A stretch of 60,887 bases of DNA from Selenomonadales bacterium. Lineage in GTDB: Bacteria; Bacillota; Negativicutes; Sporomusales; UBA7701. Shown here piece by piece: positions 53,101 to 59,913 of this stretch. The stretch spans positions 1-60,887 of the forward strand of contig JARKPR010000019.1 in assembly GCA_029975165.1 (NCBI GenBank), in the 5' to 3' direction. The position numbers were made by a program, and so were the translations under genes. Within the stretch, counting starts at the first letter, position 1; each line of letters opens with the position of its first letter. The notes beneath the pieces were generated by a model that was not told the DNA's origin, searched no databases, and saw only the letters and a program-made list of their open reading frames with translations.

Positions 53101-53667
53101 CGCCTCAAAGAACGCTACCAATTCCTCCGCACCCAGTACGACGACCTCACCGCCGCCAAAGACTACCTCCTCACCATCCTCAAAGACATCGACGCCACCA
53201 TGGCCAAACAATTCAAAGCCGCCTTCGCCAAAATCAACGAACACTTCGGCGACCTTTTCGTCCGCCTCTTCGGCGGCGGCCGGGCTCAGCTCGAACTCGC
53301 CAACCCCGCCGACATCCTCGGCACCGGCATCGAAATCATCGTCCAGCCGCCCGGCAAAAAGCAGCAGAACCTCGCCCTCCTCTCCGGCGGCGAACGGTCC
53401 CTCACCGTCATCGCCCTCCTGTTCGCCTTCCTCACCTACCGGCCCACCCCGTTCTGCGTCCTCGACGAAATCGACGCCGCCCTCGACGAAGCAAACGTCC
53501 AGCGCTTCAGCGAATTCCTCCAGGACTACGCCCGCAGCACCCAATTCGTCGTCGTCACCCACCGCAAAGGCACCATGGAAGCCGCCCACGTCATGCACGG
53601 CGTCACCATGGAAGAATCCGGCGTCTCCAAACTAATCTCCGTCAAATTCATGGACAAGGCAGGTTAA
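50110..53667 (+). CDS. smc: Chromosome segregation ATPase SMC
   Basis: An 1185-residue protein, the usual SMC length. The N-terminal P-loop is GPNGSGKSNISDAVRW, flanked by FKSFAEKTE. Two long coiled coils enclose a hinge at about residues 510-650 (region around GRGAKSVLKSD and GGSITGGSVG). The C-terminal head has the LLSGGERSLT signature and VLDEIDAALDEAN Walker B. With ScpA/ScpB it condenses and aligns the chromosome arms. I choose TTG 50110 (LLRRLEAYGFKSF) after GAGGGTGGG; the frame is open to 50005, but those residues are unlike SMC. ftsY follows after six bases. Confidence 0.96.
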   Translation: MLLRRLEAYGFKSFAEKTEMEFKSGITAIVGPNGSGKSNISDAVRWVLGEQNIRNLRGNKMEDVIFSGSAKRRPLGVAEVSLVFDNADGLLPLDFSEVTITRRVFRSGDGEYFINKAPCRLKDIHDLLLDAGLSRESMTVISQNKIDEILNSKPDERRALFEEAAGIVKYKNRKKEALRKLEDTDQNLTRVLDITAEIETQLGPLAESAARTAKYNELFAEQTACQVTLLLHRLTHAEKNLESVTLEQAALADEDLTVSTRLAVAETDKERFVDHLAELDEKVRDAETALAQTATEIERLDGKTGILAERLDQERKNRDRVAQEIARIDQEKTENRTRLEEWQASHAAKKSQAEQLRASQAGHDAALAQAAAAITALESRLEAAKDETFAHLQELVTQKNALRTLERDQETQKAREAQLGKERENFAGQHRESSQSLGSVQWEKQALDQDLAATDATAADLAARKRDLDARLTQHAAAETRLSGELGQLASRIKVLGDMQEEYEGFGRGAKSVLKSDKPWRQGIHGAVAEILTVRDAHIVAIETALGGALQHIIVASDDIAKAAVEHLKHNNLGRATFLPLNTIRPSRPRDAETAAAHSQGALGFAAGLVECEAHFRPVIDYLLARTVVAADIDAALKIARTAAFGVKIVTLDGQLINPGGSITGGSVGRREASFLGRSGEIAALRERHAAREQDLAAHRRQTAELQADLAGLDDKLAAAGSRRRTLEVRQAELAVHAENTGAEIKRLDLALATLEAELAASRGEAAAIAGKIAETAAAIADMEERDNEHKRQVAASQDELRKLQAGRESIAGALTDSKIKLSALEQEVNAIAVNCEQYLQAESRLNRQILALRADDERVAEEIARAEADLVALAQAKETLAAQKTAREQDRDTVLKDKLGILAKQSKLEREAKDLRRRQNNCQARLHELDLLAAKHGFEVASCTDQLRDHYALDREQAQALFRPENPAILGARADELAAAIDELGPVNPAAIDEYARLKERYQFLRTQYDDLTAAKDYLLTILKDIDATMAKQFKAAFAKINEHFGDLFVRLFGGGRAQLELANPADILGTGIEIIVQPPGKKQQNLALLSGGERSLTVIALLFAFLTYRPTPFCVLDEIDAALDEANVQRFSEFLQDYARSTQFVVVTHRKGTMEAAHVMHGVTMEESGVSKLISVKFMDKAG

Positions 53668-53673
53668 CCCGAC

Positions 53674-54591
53674 ATGGGCTTCTTCGACCGGCTGAAAGAA
53701 GGCCTCAGCAAAACCCGCAAAGGCTTCACCGACAAAATCGAACAACTCGTCACCGGCTACGCCGCCATCGACGACGACCTCCTCGACGACCTCGAAGCCG
53801 TCCTCCTCGCCGCCGACATCGGCGCCCGCACCGCCGGCGCCCTCCTCGGCGACATCCGCGCCGCCGTAAAAACAAAAGAAATAACCGGCCCCGACGACCT
53901 CGTCCCCTTCCTCAAAACCCGCATAGCCGCCATCCTCGCCGAAGGGGAGGGGGCCCCGCGCGAAGCCGCCGCCGGCCCCACCGTCATCGTCGTCGTCGGC
54001 GTCAACGTCGTCGGCAAAACCACCACCATCGCCAAACTCGGCCACTACTACCGCGAACAGGGCCGCCGCGTCCTCCTCGCCGCCGGCGACACCTTCCGCG
54101 CCGCCGCCGGCGAACAGCTCGAAATCTGGGGCCGCCGCATCGGCGCCGAAGTCATCCGCCACCAGGAAGGCGCCGACCCGGCCGCCGTCGCCTTCGACGC
54201 CGTCCAGGCCGCCAAAGCCCGTGGTGCCGGCCTCCTCATCGTCGACACCGCCGGCCGCCTCCACACCAAAGCCAACCTCATGGAAGAACTAAAAAAAGTC
54301 CACCGCGTCATCGGCCGCGAACTCCCCGGCGCCCCCCACGAAGTCCTCCTCGTCCTCGACGCCACCACCGGCCAGAACGCCCTCAGCCAGGCCAAACTCT
54401 TCAAACAAGCCGTCGACGTCACCGGCCTCGTCCTCACCAAACTCGACGGCACCGCCAAAGGCGGTGTCATCGTCGCCGTCAAGAACGAACTCGACCTCCC
54501 CGTAAAATGGATCGGCGTAGGCGAAAAAATGGAAGACCTGCGCCCCTTCGTCGCCCAAGACTTCGCCGCCGCCCTTTTCGGCGAGCGTTGA
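53674..54591 (+). CDS. ftsY: Signal recognition particle receptor FtsY
   Basis: A 305-residue SRP GTPase. The N domain runs from residue 1 to about 90, followed by the G domain. LLAAGDTFRAAAGEQLEIW, DTAGRLHTKANLMEEL, TKLDGTAKGG and GVGEKMEDLRPF are all present. The G1 loop reads GVNVVGKTTT; the usual FtsY/Ffh sequence is GxNGxGKTTT, so a conserved Gly is Val while the GxxxxGKT frame remains. The acidic membrane-targeting A domain is nearly absent, as in many Firmicutes. It docks ribosome-SRP complexes at the inner membrane. Confidence 0.95.
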   Translation: MGFFDRLKEGLSKTRKGFTDKIEQLVTGYAAIDDDLLDDLEAVLLAADIGARTAGALLGDIRAAVKTKEITGPDDLVPFLKTRIAAILAEGEGAPREAAAGPTVIVVVGVNVVGKTTTIAKLGHYYREQGRRVLLAAGDTFRAAAGEQLEIWGRRIGAEVIRHQEGADPAAVAFDAVQAAKARGAGLLIVDTAGRLHTKANLMEELKKVHRVIGRELPGAPHEVLLVLDATTGQNALSQAKLFKQAVDVTGLVLTKLDGTAKGGVIVAVKNELDLPVKWIGVGEKMEDLRPFVAQDFAAALFGER

Positions 54592-54615
54592 AACATCACG
54601 GAAGAAGGTAAGACC

Positions 54616-55479
54616 ATGACCGACGCCACCCCCTCCACCGGCGACATCGCCAAACCGAGCGCCCTCCGCGTCGCCGCCCTGCGGGCCGTCCACCAGCTTG
54701 CCGACAGCCCCCTGGTCTACCCCGACCCCCTCGCCCTCACAATCCTCGGCCCCGCCGGCGAAGCGGCCGTGCGCGCCAACCTCGCCAAATACCACGCCCC
54801 GCACTTCCGCGGCCTGCGCGCCTCGCTCGCCGTCCGCAGCCGCCTCGCCGCCGACCAATGGGCCGCCGCCCGGCACCGCGGCGTCCGCCAGCTCGTCATC
54901 CTCGGCGCCGGCCTCGACACCTTCGCCTACCGGCCCCAGGACGACGGCGTCGCCATCTTCGAAGTCGACCTGCCGGCCATGCAAGCCTGGAAGCGCCACC
55001 GCCTGCGCGCCGCCGGCATCGCCGAACCGCCCGCCCTCACCTTCGTCCCCCTCGACTTCGCCGCCGCCACCCTCGCCGCCGCCCTCGCGGCCGCCGGCTT
55101 CCGCCCCGCCGAACCCGCCTTCTTCACCTGGCTTGGCGTCACCATGTACCTGCCGGCGGACGCCGTCTTTGCCCAACTGCGCTACATCGCCTCCCTCGCC
55201 CCCGGCAGCGCCGTCGTCTTCGACTACGCCGTCGCCCCCGCGCGACTTTCGCCCCGGGAACGCGCCGGCCTCGAAGCGCTCGCCGGCCGTACCGCCGAGC
55301 ACGGCGAACCGTGGCAAACCTTCTTCGACCCCGATACCTTCGCCGCCGTCCTGCGCTCGCTCGGCTTCGCCGCCGTCGATGACTTTGGCCCCGAACAGCT
55401 CAACGAACATTACCTTGCCGGCCGCGCCGACGGCCTGCGCAAAAACGGCCTTACCCATATAATCTGCGCAAAAGTATAA
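54616..55479 (+). CDS. SAM-dependent methyltransferase, leucine carboxyl methyltransferase-like
   Basis: A 287-residue protein of the LCM/TIGR00027 type. RSRLAADQW, the SAM loop VILGAGLDTFAYR, FEVDLPAMQAWKR and TWLGVTMYLP are family hallmarks. These enzymes act on small molecules, sometimes in secondary metabolism; the substrate is unknown. It follows ftsY by 24 bases with GGAAGAAGG as ribosome-binding site, so it may be co-transcribed. The stop codon is within a bidirectional terminator. Confidence 0.82.
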   Translation: MTDATPSTGDIAKPSALRVAALRAVHQLADSPLVYPDPLALTILGPAGEAAVRANLAKYHAPHFRGLRASLAVRSRLAADQWAAARHRGVRQLVILGAGLDTFAYRPQDDGVAIFEVDLPAMQAWKRHRLRAAGIAEPPALTFVPLDFAAATLAAALAAAGFRPAEPAFFTWLGVTMYLPADAVFAQLRYIASLAPGSAVVFDYAVAPARLSPRERAGLEALAGRTAEHGEPWQTFFDPDTFAAVLRSLGFAAVDDFGPEQLNEHYLAGRADGLRKNGLTHIICAKV

Positions 55480-55507
55480 AGCTCCCGGAAAAATCCGGGA
55501 GCTTTAT
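55476..55507. terminator. Bidirectional terminator between convergent genes
   Basis: A 14-bp perfect stem (55476-55489 with 55494-55507) and AAAA loop. It overlaps the methyltransferase stop codon and lies six bases from the FliB-like stop. Confidence 0.88.
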
Positions 55508-55512
55508 ACTCT

Positions 55513-56466
55513 CTACTCCGCTCTCGCCAGCCGCAGCAGCGCCTCGCGGTTATGGCAGTACTCGAACTCCGCCGCCATCACCGCCGCCTTCACCCGTTCG
55601 CGCCGGCCGGCCTCGCCGCCGACGTCCGCCGCCGCGATCCGCCGCCCCAGCGCCCGCAGCAGCCGCGCCGCCCCAGCCAGCCCGTGAAGATAAAAAACCT
55701 TCTTGAAAATCATATTCACGAAAAAATGCTCCGCCAACACATCCGCCGGCCCATCCCACTTCGCGCCCCCGGCCTCCGCCGCATCCAGGCGCGCGTAATT
55801 CCCCCGAATCACTCCGTCGATTTCCCGGCCGATGGCGAGGGAAGGGGGTAGGCCCCCCAGCTCCGCAGCCGTCGCCGCCAGCAAAACCAGCCTCCCGGCC
55901 ACCGGCAGGCCGCGGCACTGCATAATATCGATAAAATGCTGCTCAAGCTCGAAATAATAACCCAGCACCCCGTACAGCGGCTGCTGACGGGGAAAAACCT
56001 CGGCCGTGAAACCCTCCTCCCCGATTTGCGTCGGCGCCTCCGCCGCGCGCACCACCGCCAGCGGCGCCGTCCGCTCCTCCACCAGCCGCAGCACCTCCGG
56101 GCAGCTAAAACTCAGCGTCACCTCCACCCCCCGTGCCGTCCGCATCGGATAACGGGGGAAAAGCCGGCACACCCCGTCCAGATGCTCATGACCCGCCTCG
56201 CGGTGCAGCAGGCACAGATTATCGTCCCGCAAAAACCAGCAGCCCCCACCCGGCCCTTTGGCGATCGCCGCGTACTCCCCGGCGCCCCGCCGCCCCGTCA
56301 GCGGCCGGAAAGCCGCCGCGAACTCGCCCGCACGGCCCGTCCGGGCGAAAAACTCGCGGTTGCGGCCATAGCCCGCCTCATCCACCGTCACCAGCCACTC
56401 GTTGCGGCAGCACGAACCGCAGCAGGCGCAGGAGAATTCCGGCACGATATCAAGATAAATAAACAT
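55513..56466 (-). CDS. FliB-like flagellin lysine-N-methylase family protein
   Basis: A 317-residue protein. CACCGSCCRNEW near the N-terminus and CLLHREAG plus GVCRLFPRYPM form the cysteine clusters of the YkgJ/FliB family, probably binding zinc or an Fe-S cluster. The rest is helical. FliB methylates flagellin lysines in enteric bacteria, but no flagellin or flagellar gene is in this window, so the substrate here is uncertain. The ATG at 56466 lies close to AAGGAAATATG-type sequence upstream. It is the last gene before the low-GC right end. Confidence 0.78.
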   Translation of the reverse strand: MFIYLDIVPEFSCACCGSCCRNEWLVTVDEAGYGRNREFFARTGRAGEFAAAFRPLTGRRGAGEYAAIAKGPGGGCWFLRDDNLCLLHREAGHEHLDGVCRLFPRYPMRTARGVEVTLSFSCPEVLRLVEERTAPLAVVRAAEAPTQIGEEGFTAEVFPRQQPLYGVLGYYFELEQHFIDIMQCRGLPVAGRLVLLAATAAELGGLPPSLAIGREIDGVIRGNYARLDAAEAGGAKWDGPADVLAEHFFVNMIFKKVFYLHGLAGAARLLRALGRRIAAADVGGEAGRRERVKAAVMAAEFEYCHNREALLRLARAE

Positions 56467-56544
56467 CTAGTGCCTCCGCAAAAGGAAATATGATGCTCAT
56501 AAGTAATACTTCATTTGCTCTCTATTTCCTTTTGCTAATACAAG

Positions 56545-56725
56545 GGGACCGCCCATAAGGCCCCATCTGCGTTGTTGCTCCTCGGCTGCCATCCTCAGCG
56601 TACGTTTCGTGTACGCGCGATGCTGTTAAACCTATCCTGTGCAAACAAGGTCTATGAACATTGTCGCGGAGGAAACGGTGGTGTCATCCTCCGGTGCGCC
56701 TTGCATCTGGGACCTTCTGGGGAGC
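56545..56725 (+). repeat. Dispersed structured element, copy R7 (long class A with nested insertion)
   Basis: The left half and right core are like R8, with second stem AAGG-CCCA/TGGG-CCTT. About 60 bases (roughly 56617-56676) are inserted after the GTACGC hairpin. The outer right arm (GGGGAGC) is decayed. This 313-base intergenic gap contains nothing else except the following terminator. Confidence 0.78.
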
Positions 56726-56729
56726 GAAC

Positions 56730-56761
56730 ACAAAAAAACTCCCGAATTACTCCGGGAGTTT
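56730..56761 (-). terminator. Terminator for the exported lipoprotein gene
   Basis: AAACTCCCG pairs with CGGGAGTTT; the minus strand continues with seven T. It is 19 bases past the stop. Confidence 0.85.
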
Positions 56762-56779
56762 AATTCTGTATCAAACGTT

Positions 56780-57970
56780 CTACTCCTTCAAATTGAAAAC
56801 GACTGTATTTCTCTTTTCTTCGCTGTCCCGTTTCACGATATACGTCACAGCCAGGGTGCCCGGGCTGTCCCAGTGGAATGATTCCAGGGCGTCGTAATGC
56901 GGTGCAAATTTCTCGACGAAGATAATCTTATAAGTACGGTCTCTGACGAATTGATCGGACAACACTATTTTGCCGTAACTCGCAATAACGACTTTCCCAT
57001 CGCCGACCAGAAGCGGATTTCTAAAACTCGGTGAAACCCGATTGTATTTGCGGTCGTAGTAAGTGATGTACGGAAGGTCACCGCTTACGTAGAGCGACAT
57101 TTCAACGATGTCTTTGTCCAACATCTTTACCTGCAGTTTTCCGCCGTAGTCTTTTTCATACAAAACCTTTCCCTTGTCATCGAAAATCCTGACTACATAG
57201 CGGGTGAAGACTTTTTCGTTTATCGTGCCCTTCAGCACATGATATTCTTTGGCCTCGTCTATCAGCGCGAAACTTTCCGCCACGCCAGTCTGCTCCTCGT
57301 TCAAATCAAAGACCGCCGTTTTTCGCGCATAATTAACGTCAACATATGTCACCGACAATTTATCCTCGCCCAGCCATTTAACCTCTCTGAACGCGTCCAC
57401 TGGGTTGGCAACGGGCGGATAATCCACGAAGAGGATTTCTTTATAATAGACGTTCTTATCGAAGATATCGGATACCGCAAGGCGGCCGCTTTTAGGGATG
57501 ACGACCTTCCCGTAACCCGTAAGCAATGGACTTTGATAGATCGGAGAAACCTTGTAATTTTTTCGGTCGTAATAATAACTGTACCAAATCCCGGTTCCCG
57601 CTCCCTGTCTTATTTGGACGACATTTTCGTCCACCATCTTCGTCCAAGGTTCATAATTAGCCCTTTTCGCAATGCGCCCTTCGTATATCACCTTTTTTTC
57701 GGCATCAAGAATCCGGACGAGATAGCCCTCATGACCCCCTTCTACAGGGTCCCTTATAACAAAAACCTGCGATTCTGGGTTCTCGCTCAATAACCAAAGA
57801 TATTCTCCCGTACTCGCCACTTCCGGCGGTCGCGGCTGTTTGGCGCTTATTGCCGCCGTTGCCTTATCTGGGGCCTTCACAACCTCCTCGCTGTCGCCAT
57901 TGCACCCATATGAAAACAAGGCAGCGACAAGCGTTGTAATCATCAAAACCTTGCATGATTTCTTAATCAT
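56780..57970 (-). CDS. Exported (probable lipoprotein) two-repeat protein, candidate immunity protein
   Basis: A 396-residue protein. It has a hydrophobic N-terminus with Cys23 (FSYGC), a weak lipobox. Two homologous modules follow, about residues 60-215 and 216-396. Both contain YYDRK, then VSP, a PLL...GKVVI strand and L(S/A)VTY near the end, so the gene arose by internal duplication. I recognise no family. It lies 108 bases after a predicted wall hydrolase (58079-58849), with a terminator-like hairpin between. By position and export it could neutralise that enzyme. This is inference. GC content and codon use are clearly lower than in the core genes. Confidence 0.6.
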   Translation of the reverse strand: MIKKSCKVLMITTLVAALFSYGCNGDSEEVVKAPDKATAAISAKQPRPPEVASTGEYLWLLSENPESQVFVIRDPVEGGHEGYLVRILDAEKKVIYEGRIAKRANYEPWTKMVDENVVQIRQGAGTGIWYSYYYDRKNYKVSPIYQSPLLTGYGKVVIPKSGRLAVSDIFDKNVYYKEILFVDYPPVANPVDAFREVKWLGEDKLSVTYVDVNYARKTAVFDLNEEQTGVAESFALIDEAKEYHVLKGTINEKVFTRYVVRIFDDKGKVLYEKDYGGKLQVKMLDKDIVEMSLYVSGDLPYITYYDRKYNRVSPSFRNPLLVGDGKVVIASYGKIVLSDQFVRDRTYKIIFVEKFAPHYDALESFHWDSPGTLAVTYIVKRDSEEKRNTVVFNLKE

Positions 57971-57989
57971 GGTTCTCGCCTCCGGTGGC

Positions 57990-58048
57990 AGAAAAAAGAA
58001 GAATTACCTCCTGCCAAAGCTTACCAAGAGTTTCGACAGGAGGTAATT
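57990..58048 (-). terminator. Hairpin between hydrolase 2 and the lipoprotein gene
   Basis: AATTACCTCCTG (58002-58013) and CAGGAGGTAATT (58037-58048) are a perfect 12-bp inverted repeat. On the minus strand CTTCTTTTTT follows, so it reads as a terminator. One arm contains an AGGAGGT. Confidence 0.75.
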
Positions 58049-58078
58049 TTATCCTTTAATAGAACTACATAATCCTAA

Positions 58079-58849
58079 CTACTTATATTTGAAAAAACGG
58101 AAATCGTCGTCTTCGGCCCCTGGTACGACAAGATCTTCCAATTCGTTATAATTCCAACGCGGAGGGTTAGGATTGGCTTCTGCGTCTTCCTGGTTTTTTT
58201 GTGCTTGAGCTTTCGGACTATAAAATATGACCGCACCCCCTGTTGAATCTGGCTCCTTCCTATGATAGACATTCATCGCCAAATTAATCAATCTTTCCAA
58301 TCGAGGATTTGAACCGTCCCGGTATTTGAGATATTCTGTCATCTCATTAAATGGCTGATTTTGGGGATCGTTAATACTCGAGAACTGGTCGCGCGTTAAA
58401 TTCTTTCCGATCGTGTCACGATCTTTCCATTCTTTATATCCTACCCTGTTCATTATTACGTTCGCGACCGCCCGTTGGGCGGCATCGCTACTTCCGCCTG
58501 CCTCTCCAGCCACAGTTGCGATAAACAGTTTCTGCTCGTCAGTGAGGTTGGGATACGCCAGTCCGCTCGATGGAGGAGCGCTAGGTGTTTGGTTCTTATT
58601 CATATGCACTCCCACGTCGTGCCCGCTCGGCCCGTAGCTCATCTTCCCGGTTGAATCCTGGCTGGCTCCGCTGTCATCCGGTGTATCCTGCACCTTGCCC
58701 AGCGAACTTACGACATACTTCACATCGTTCATCCTGGCCGCCTCGGCGTCGTTTTCGTTAATGTTCAGAGCGTTGTAGTGTCTCAGTAGTTCCCCGCCTC
58801 CACGGCTGGCGATGATGCGGTGGACGGCCGCCTCCCGCTCCACCGGCAT
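58079..58849 (-). CDS. SleB/CwlJ-like cell-wall hydrolase with shared N-terminal module (hydrolase 2)
   Basis: A 256-residue frame. Residues 1-83 are the module shared with the gene at 59914-60887, ending GPSGHDVGVHM. After a Pro/Ser linker, residues about 100-256 resemble Hydrolase_2: ATVAGEAGGSSDAAQRAVAN has the candidate catalytic Glu (Glu116), followed by VIMNRVG and, later, AVIFYSPKAQA. Such enzymes are lytic transglycosylases or amidases of peptidoglycan. No signal peptide is present. ATG 58849 has no good ribosome-binding site, and a stop at 58871-58873 sits four bases from element R8. It may therefore be a promoterless cassette or a truncated gene. Confidence 0.7.
   Translation of the reverse strand: MPVEREAAVHRIIASRGGGELLRHYNALNINENDAEAARMNDVKYVVSSLGKVQDTPDDSGASQDSTGKMSYGPSGHDVGVHMNKNQTPSAPPSSGLAYPNLTDEQKLFIATVAGEAGGSSDAAQRAVANVIMNRVGYKEWKDRDTIGKNLTRDQFSSINDPQNQPFNEMTEYLKYRDGSNPRLERLINLAMNVYHRKEPDSTGGAVIFYSPKAQAQKNQEDAEANPNPPRWNYNELEDLVVPGAEDDDFRFFKYK
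58601..58839 (-). repeat. Direct repeat encoding the shared hydrolase module (copy 2)
   Basis: These 239 bases match 60649-60887 at about 95% identity. The match stops abruptly at the codon for the Met of GVHM. The true left limit of the other copy is beyond the window. Confidence 0.9.
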
Positions 58850-58876
58850 CGCAATAATTTTCTGCCGAATTCAAGA

Positions 58877-58999
58877 GGACCGCCCATAAGCGCCCATCTG
58901 CGGCGTTGCTCCTCGGTTGCCATCCTCAGCGTACGTTCCGTGTACGCTTCCGGTGTCATCCTCCGGTGCGCCTTGCACCTGGGCACTTCTGAACGGTCC
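58877..58999 (+). repeat. Dispersed structured element, copy R8 (long class A)
   Basis: Outer arms GGACCG/CGGTCC differ from R4 (GGCCGC/GCGGCC) but remain complementary. The second stem is AAG-GCCCA/TGGGC-CTT, with the internal hairpin GCGTAC/GTACGC. It lies directly upstream of hydrolase 2 in a minus-strand gene cluster, yet keeps the plus orientation of all other copies. Confidence 0.88.
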
Positions 59000-59051
59000 C
59001 GGCAGTTCATGGTTTTAGGGAAGTAGGGGAGAGGGGGGCACTTGTGAAACA

Positions 59052-59093
59052 CAAAAAACTCCGGAGCAAGAGCCTATTGTCATATTCTTGTCC
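59052..59093 (-). terminator. Terminator after the exported partner of hydrolase 1
   Basis: GGAGCAAGA (59063-59071) pairs with TCTTGTCC (59086-59093) with one bulge; the minus strand continues with six T. Confidence 0.65.
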
Positions 59094-59118
59094 CCTATGG
59101 CCGGGGCATTTGTGTCAG

Positions 59119-59898
59119 TCAGTACTCCCTTACCACTAAACCTTCTTTGAGCCTGAGTTCGATTGCTTCGTTTTTATCTGCGAACACGAAAAAGACAAAC
59201 CCGTCACCCAGTGTATTCGGCAGCGTTTCAAGCGGTTTTGGCGGCTGGCTTTCGATGACCACGTCGTTGCCATATATCCGTAAATTCCACTTTTCATCTG
59301 CTGCGACGTTCGGACCGAAGATCGGCGTTTTCGCCCATTCGGCGCCCGACAATTGCCAAGTGGACAGGATATGAGGGCATGGGCGATAAACACTGGAATA
59401 TTCGGCCAGGAGCAACGTAGGTTTACCATCAACCGGCAGCACCAGAAAATCTACAGGTGTACTGCTCTCTCTCGCGCGCAGCACCTGGACATGCACTGAG
59501 CTTTCGTCCCACCACTGTACGTACGTCCAGTAGCGGTGAAGTGTCCCGGGGGTCACCCAGAAAAAACTGTCCAGGCGGGCGATTCTGACCTTAATCGCCT
59601 TGCCGTCGATACTGGCGGCTTTGGTTTGGAAATGTAGACTTCGCAAAGCCTTTTCCATCTCGGTATCGCTGAGAATGGTGCTTTCCTTCATTAACAACAA
59701 GAGGGAAAGATTTTCAGTGATGTTGGCGAAGTGTTGTTGCCGTTCGGCTGCCGTTAATTTATCGTCTTGCACACCTTTCAGGCTCTCCTGCAGGCTGCTT
59801 AGAAGTTGCGTCATTTCCTGCCCGGCTGCATGAACAGTAAGTGCCAACATTGCCGCCAGACAGAGCGAGGTAAACACAATCGCCAGCATCCGCTTCAT
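59119..59898 (-). CDS. Secreted protein, candidate immunity protein for hydrolase 1
   Basis: A 259-residue protein with a clear signal peptide (residues 1-25, TVHAAGQ cleavage region). No known domain is recognised. The N-terminal half is helical (SSLQESLKGVQDDKLTAAER), the rest beta-rich with many aromatic residues. It starts 15 bases after the stop of the hydrolase gene, preceded by AGGAGG, so the two are translationally linked. A periplasmic protein coupled to a wall-degrading enzyme that carries no visible signal peptide is the usual form of immunity to a delivered lysozyme-type toxin. This is inferred from context. GC content is lower than in core genes. Confidence 0.65.
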   Translation of the reverse strand: MKRMLAIVFTSLCLAAMLALTVHAAGQEMTQLLSSLQESLKGVQDDKLTAAERQQHFANITENLSLLLLMKESTILSDTEMEKALRSLHFQTKAASIDGKAIKVRIARLDSFFWVTPGTLHRYWTYVQWWDESSVHVQVLRARESSTPVDFLVLPVDGKPTLLLAEYSSVYRPCPHILSTWQLSGAEWAKTPIFGPNVAADEKWNLRIYGNDVVIESQPPKPLETLPNTLGDGFVFFVFADKNEAIELRLKEGLVVREY

Positions 59899-59913
59899 TA
59901 TTTATCCTCCTAA

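Noticed and set aside
55936-56493. 185-codon plus-strand frame over the FliB-like gene
   Set aside because: Antisense shadow; the minus-strand frame has conserved cysteine clusters.
58783-59052. 89-codon minus-strand frame over R8
   Set aside because: It reads through the structured element in a different frame from hydrolase 2 and resembles no protein.
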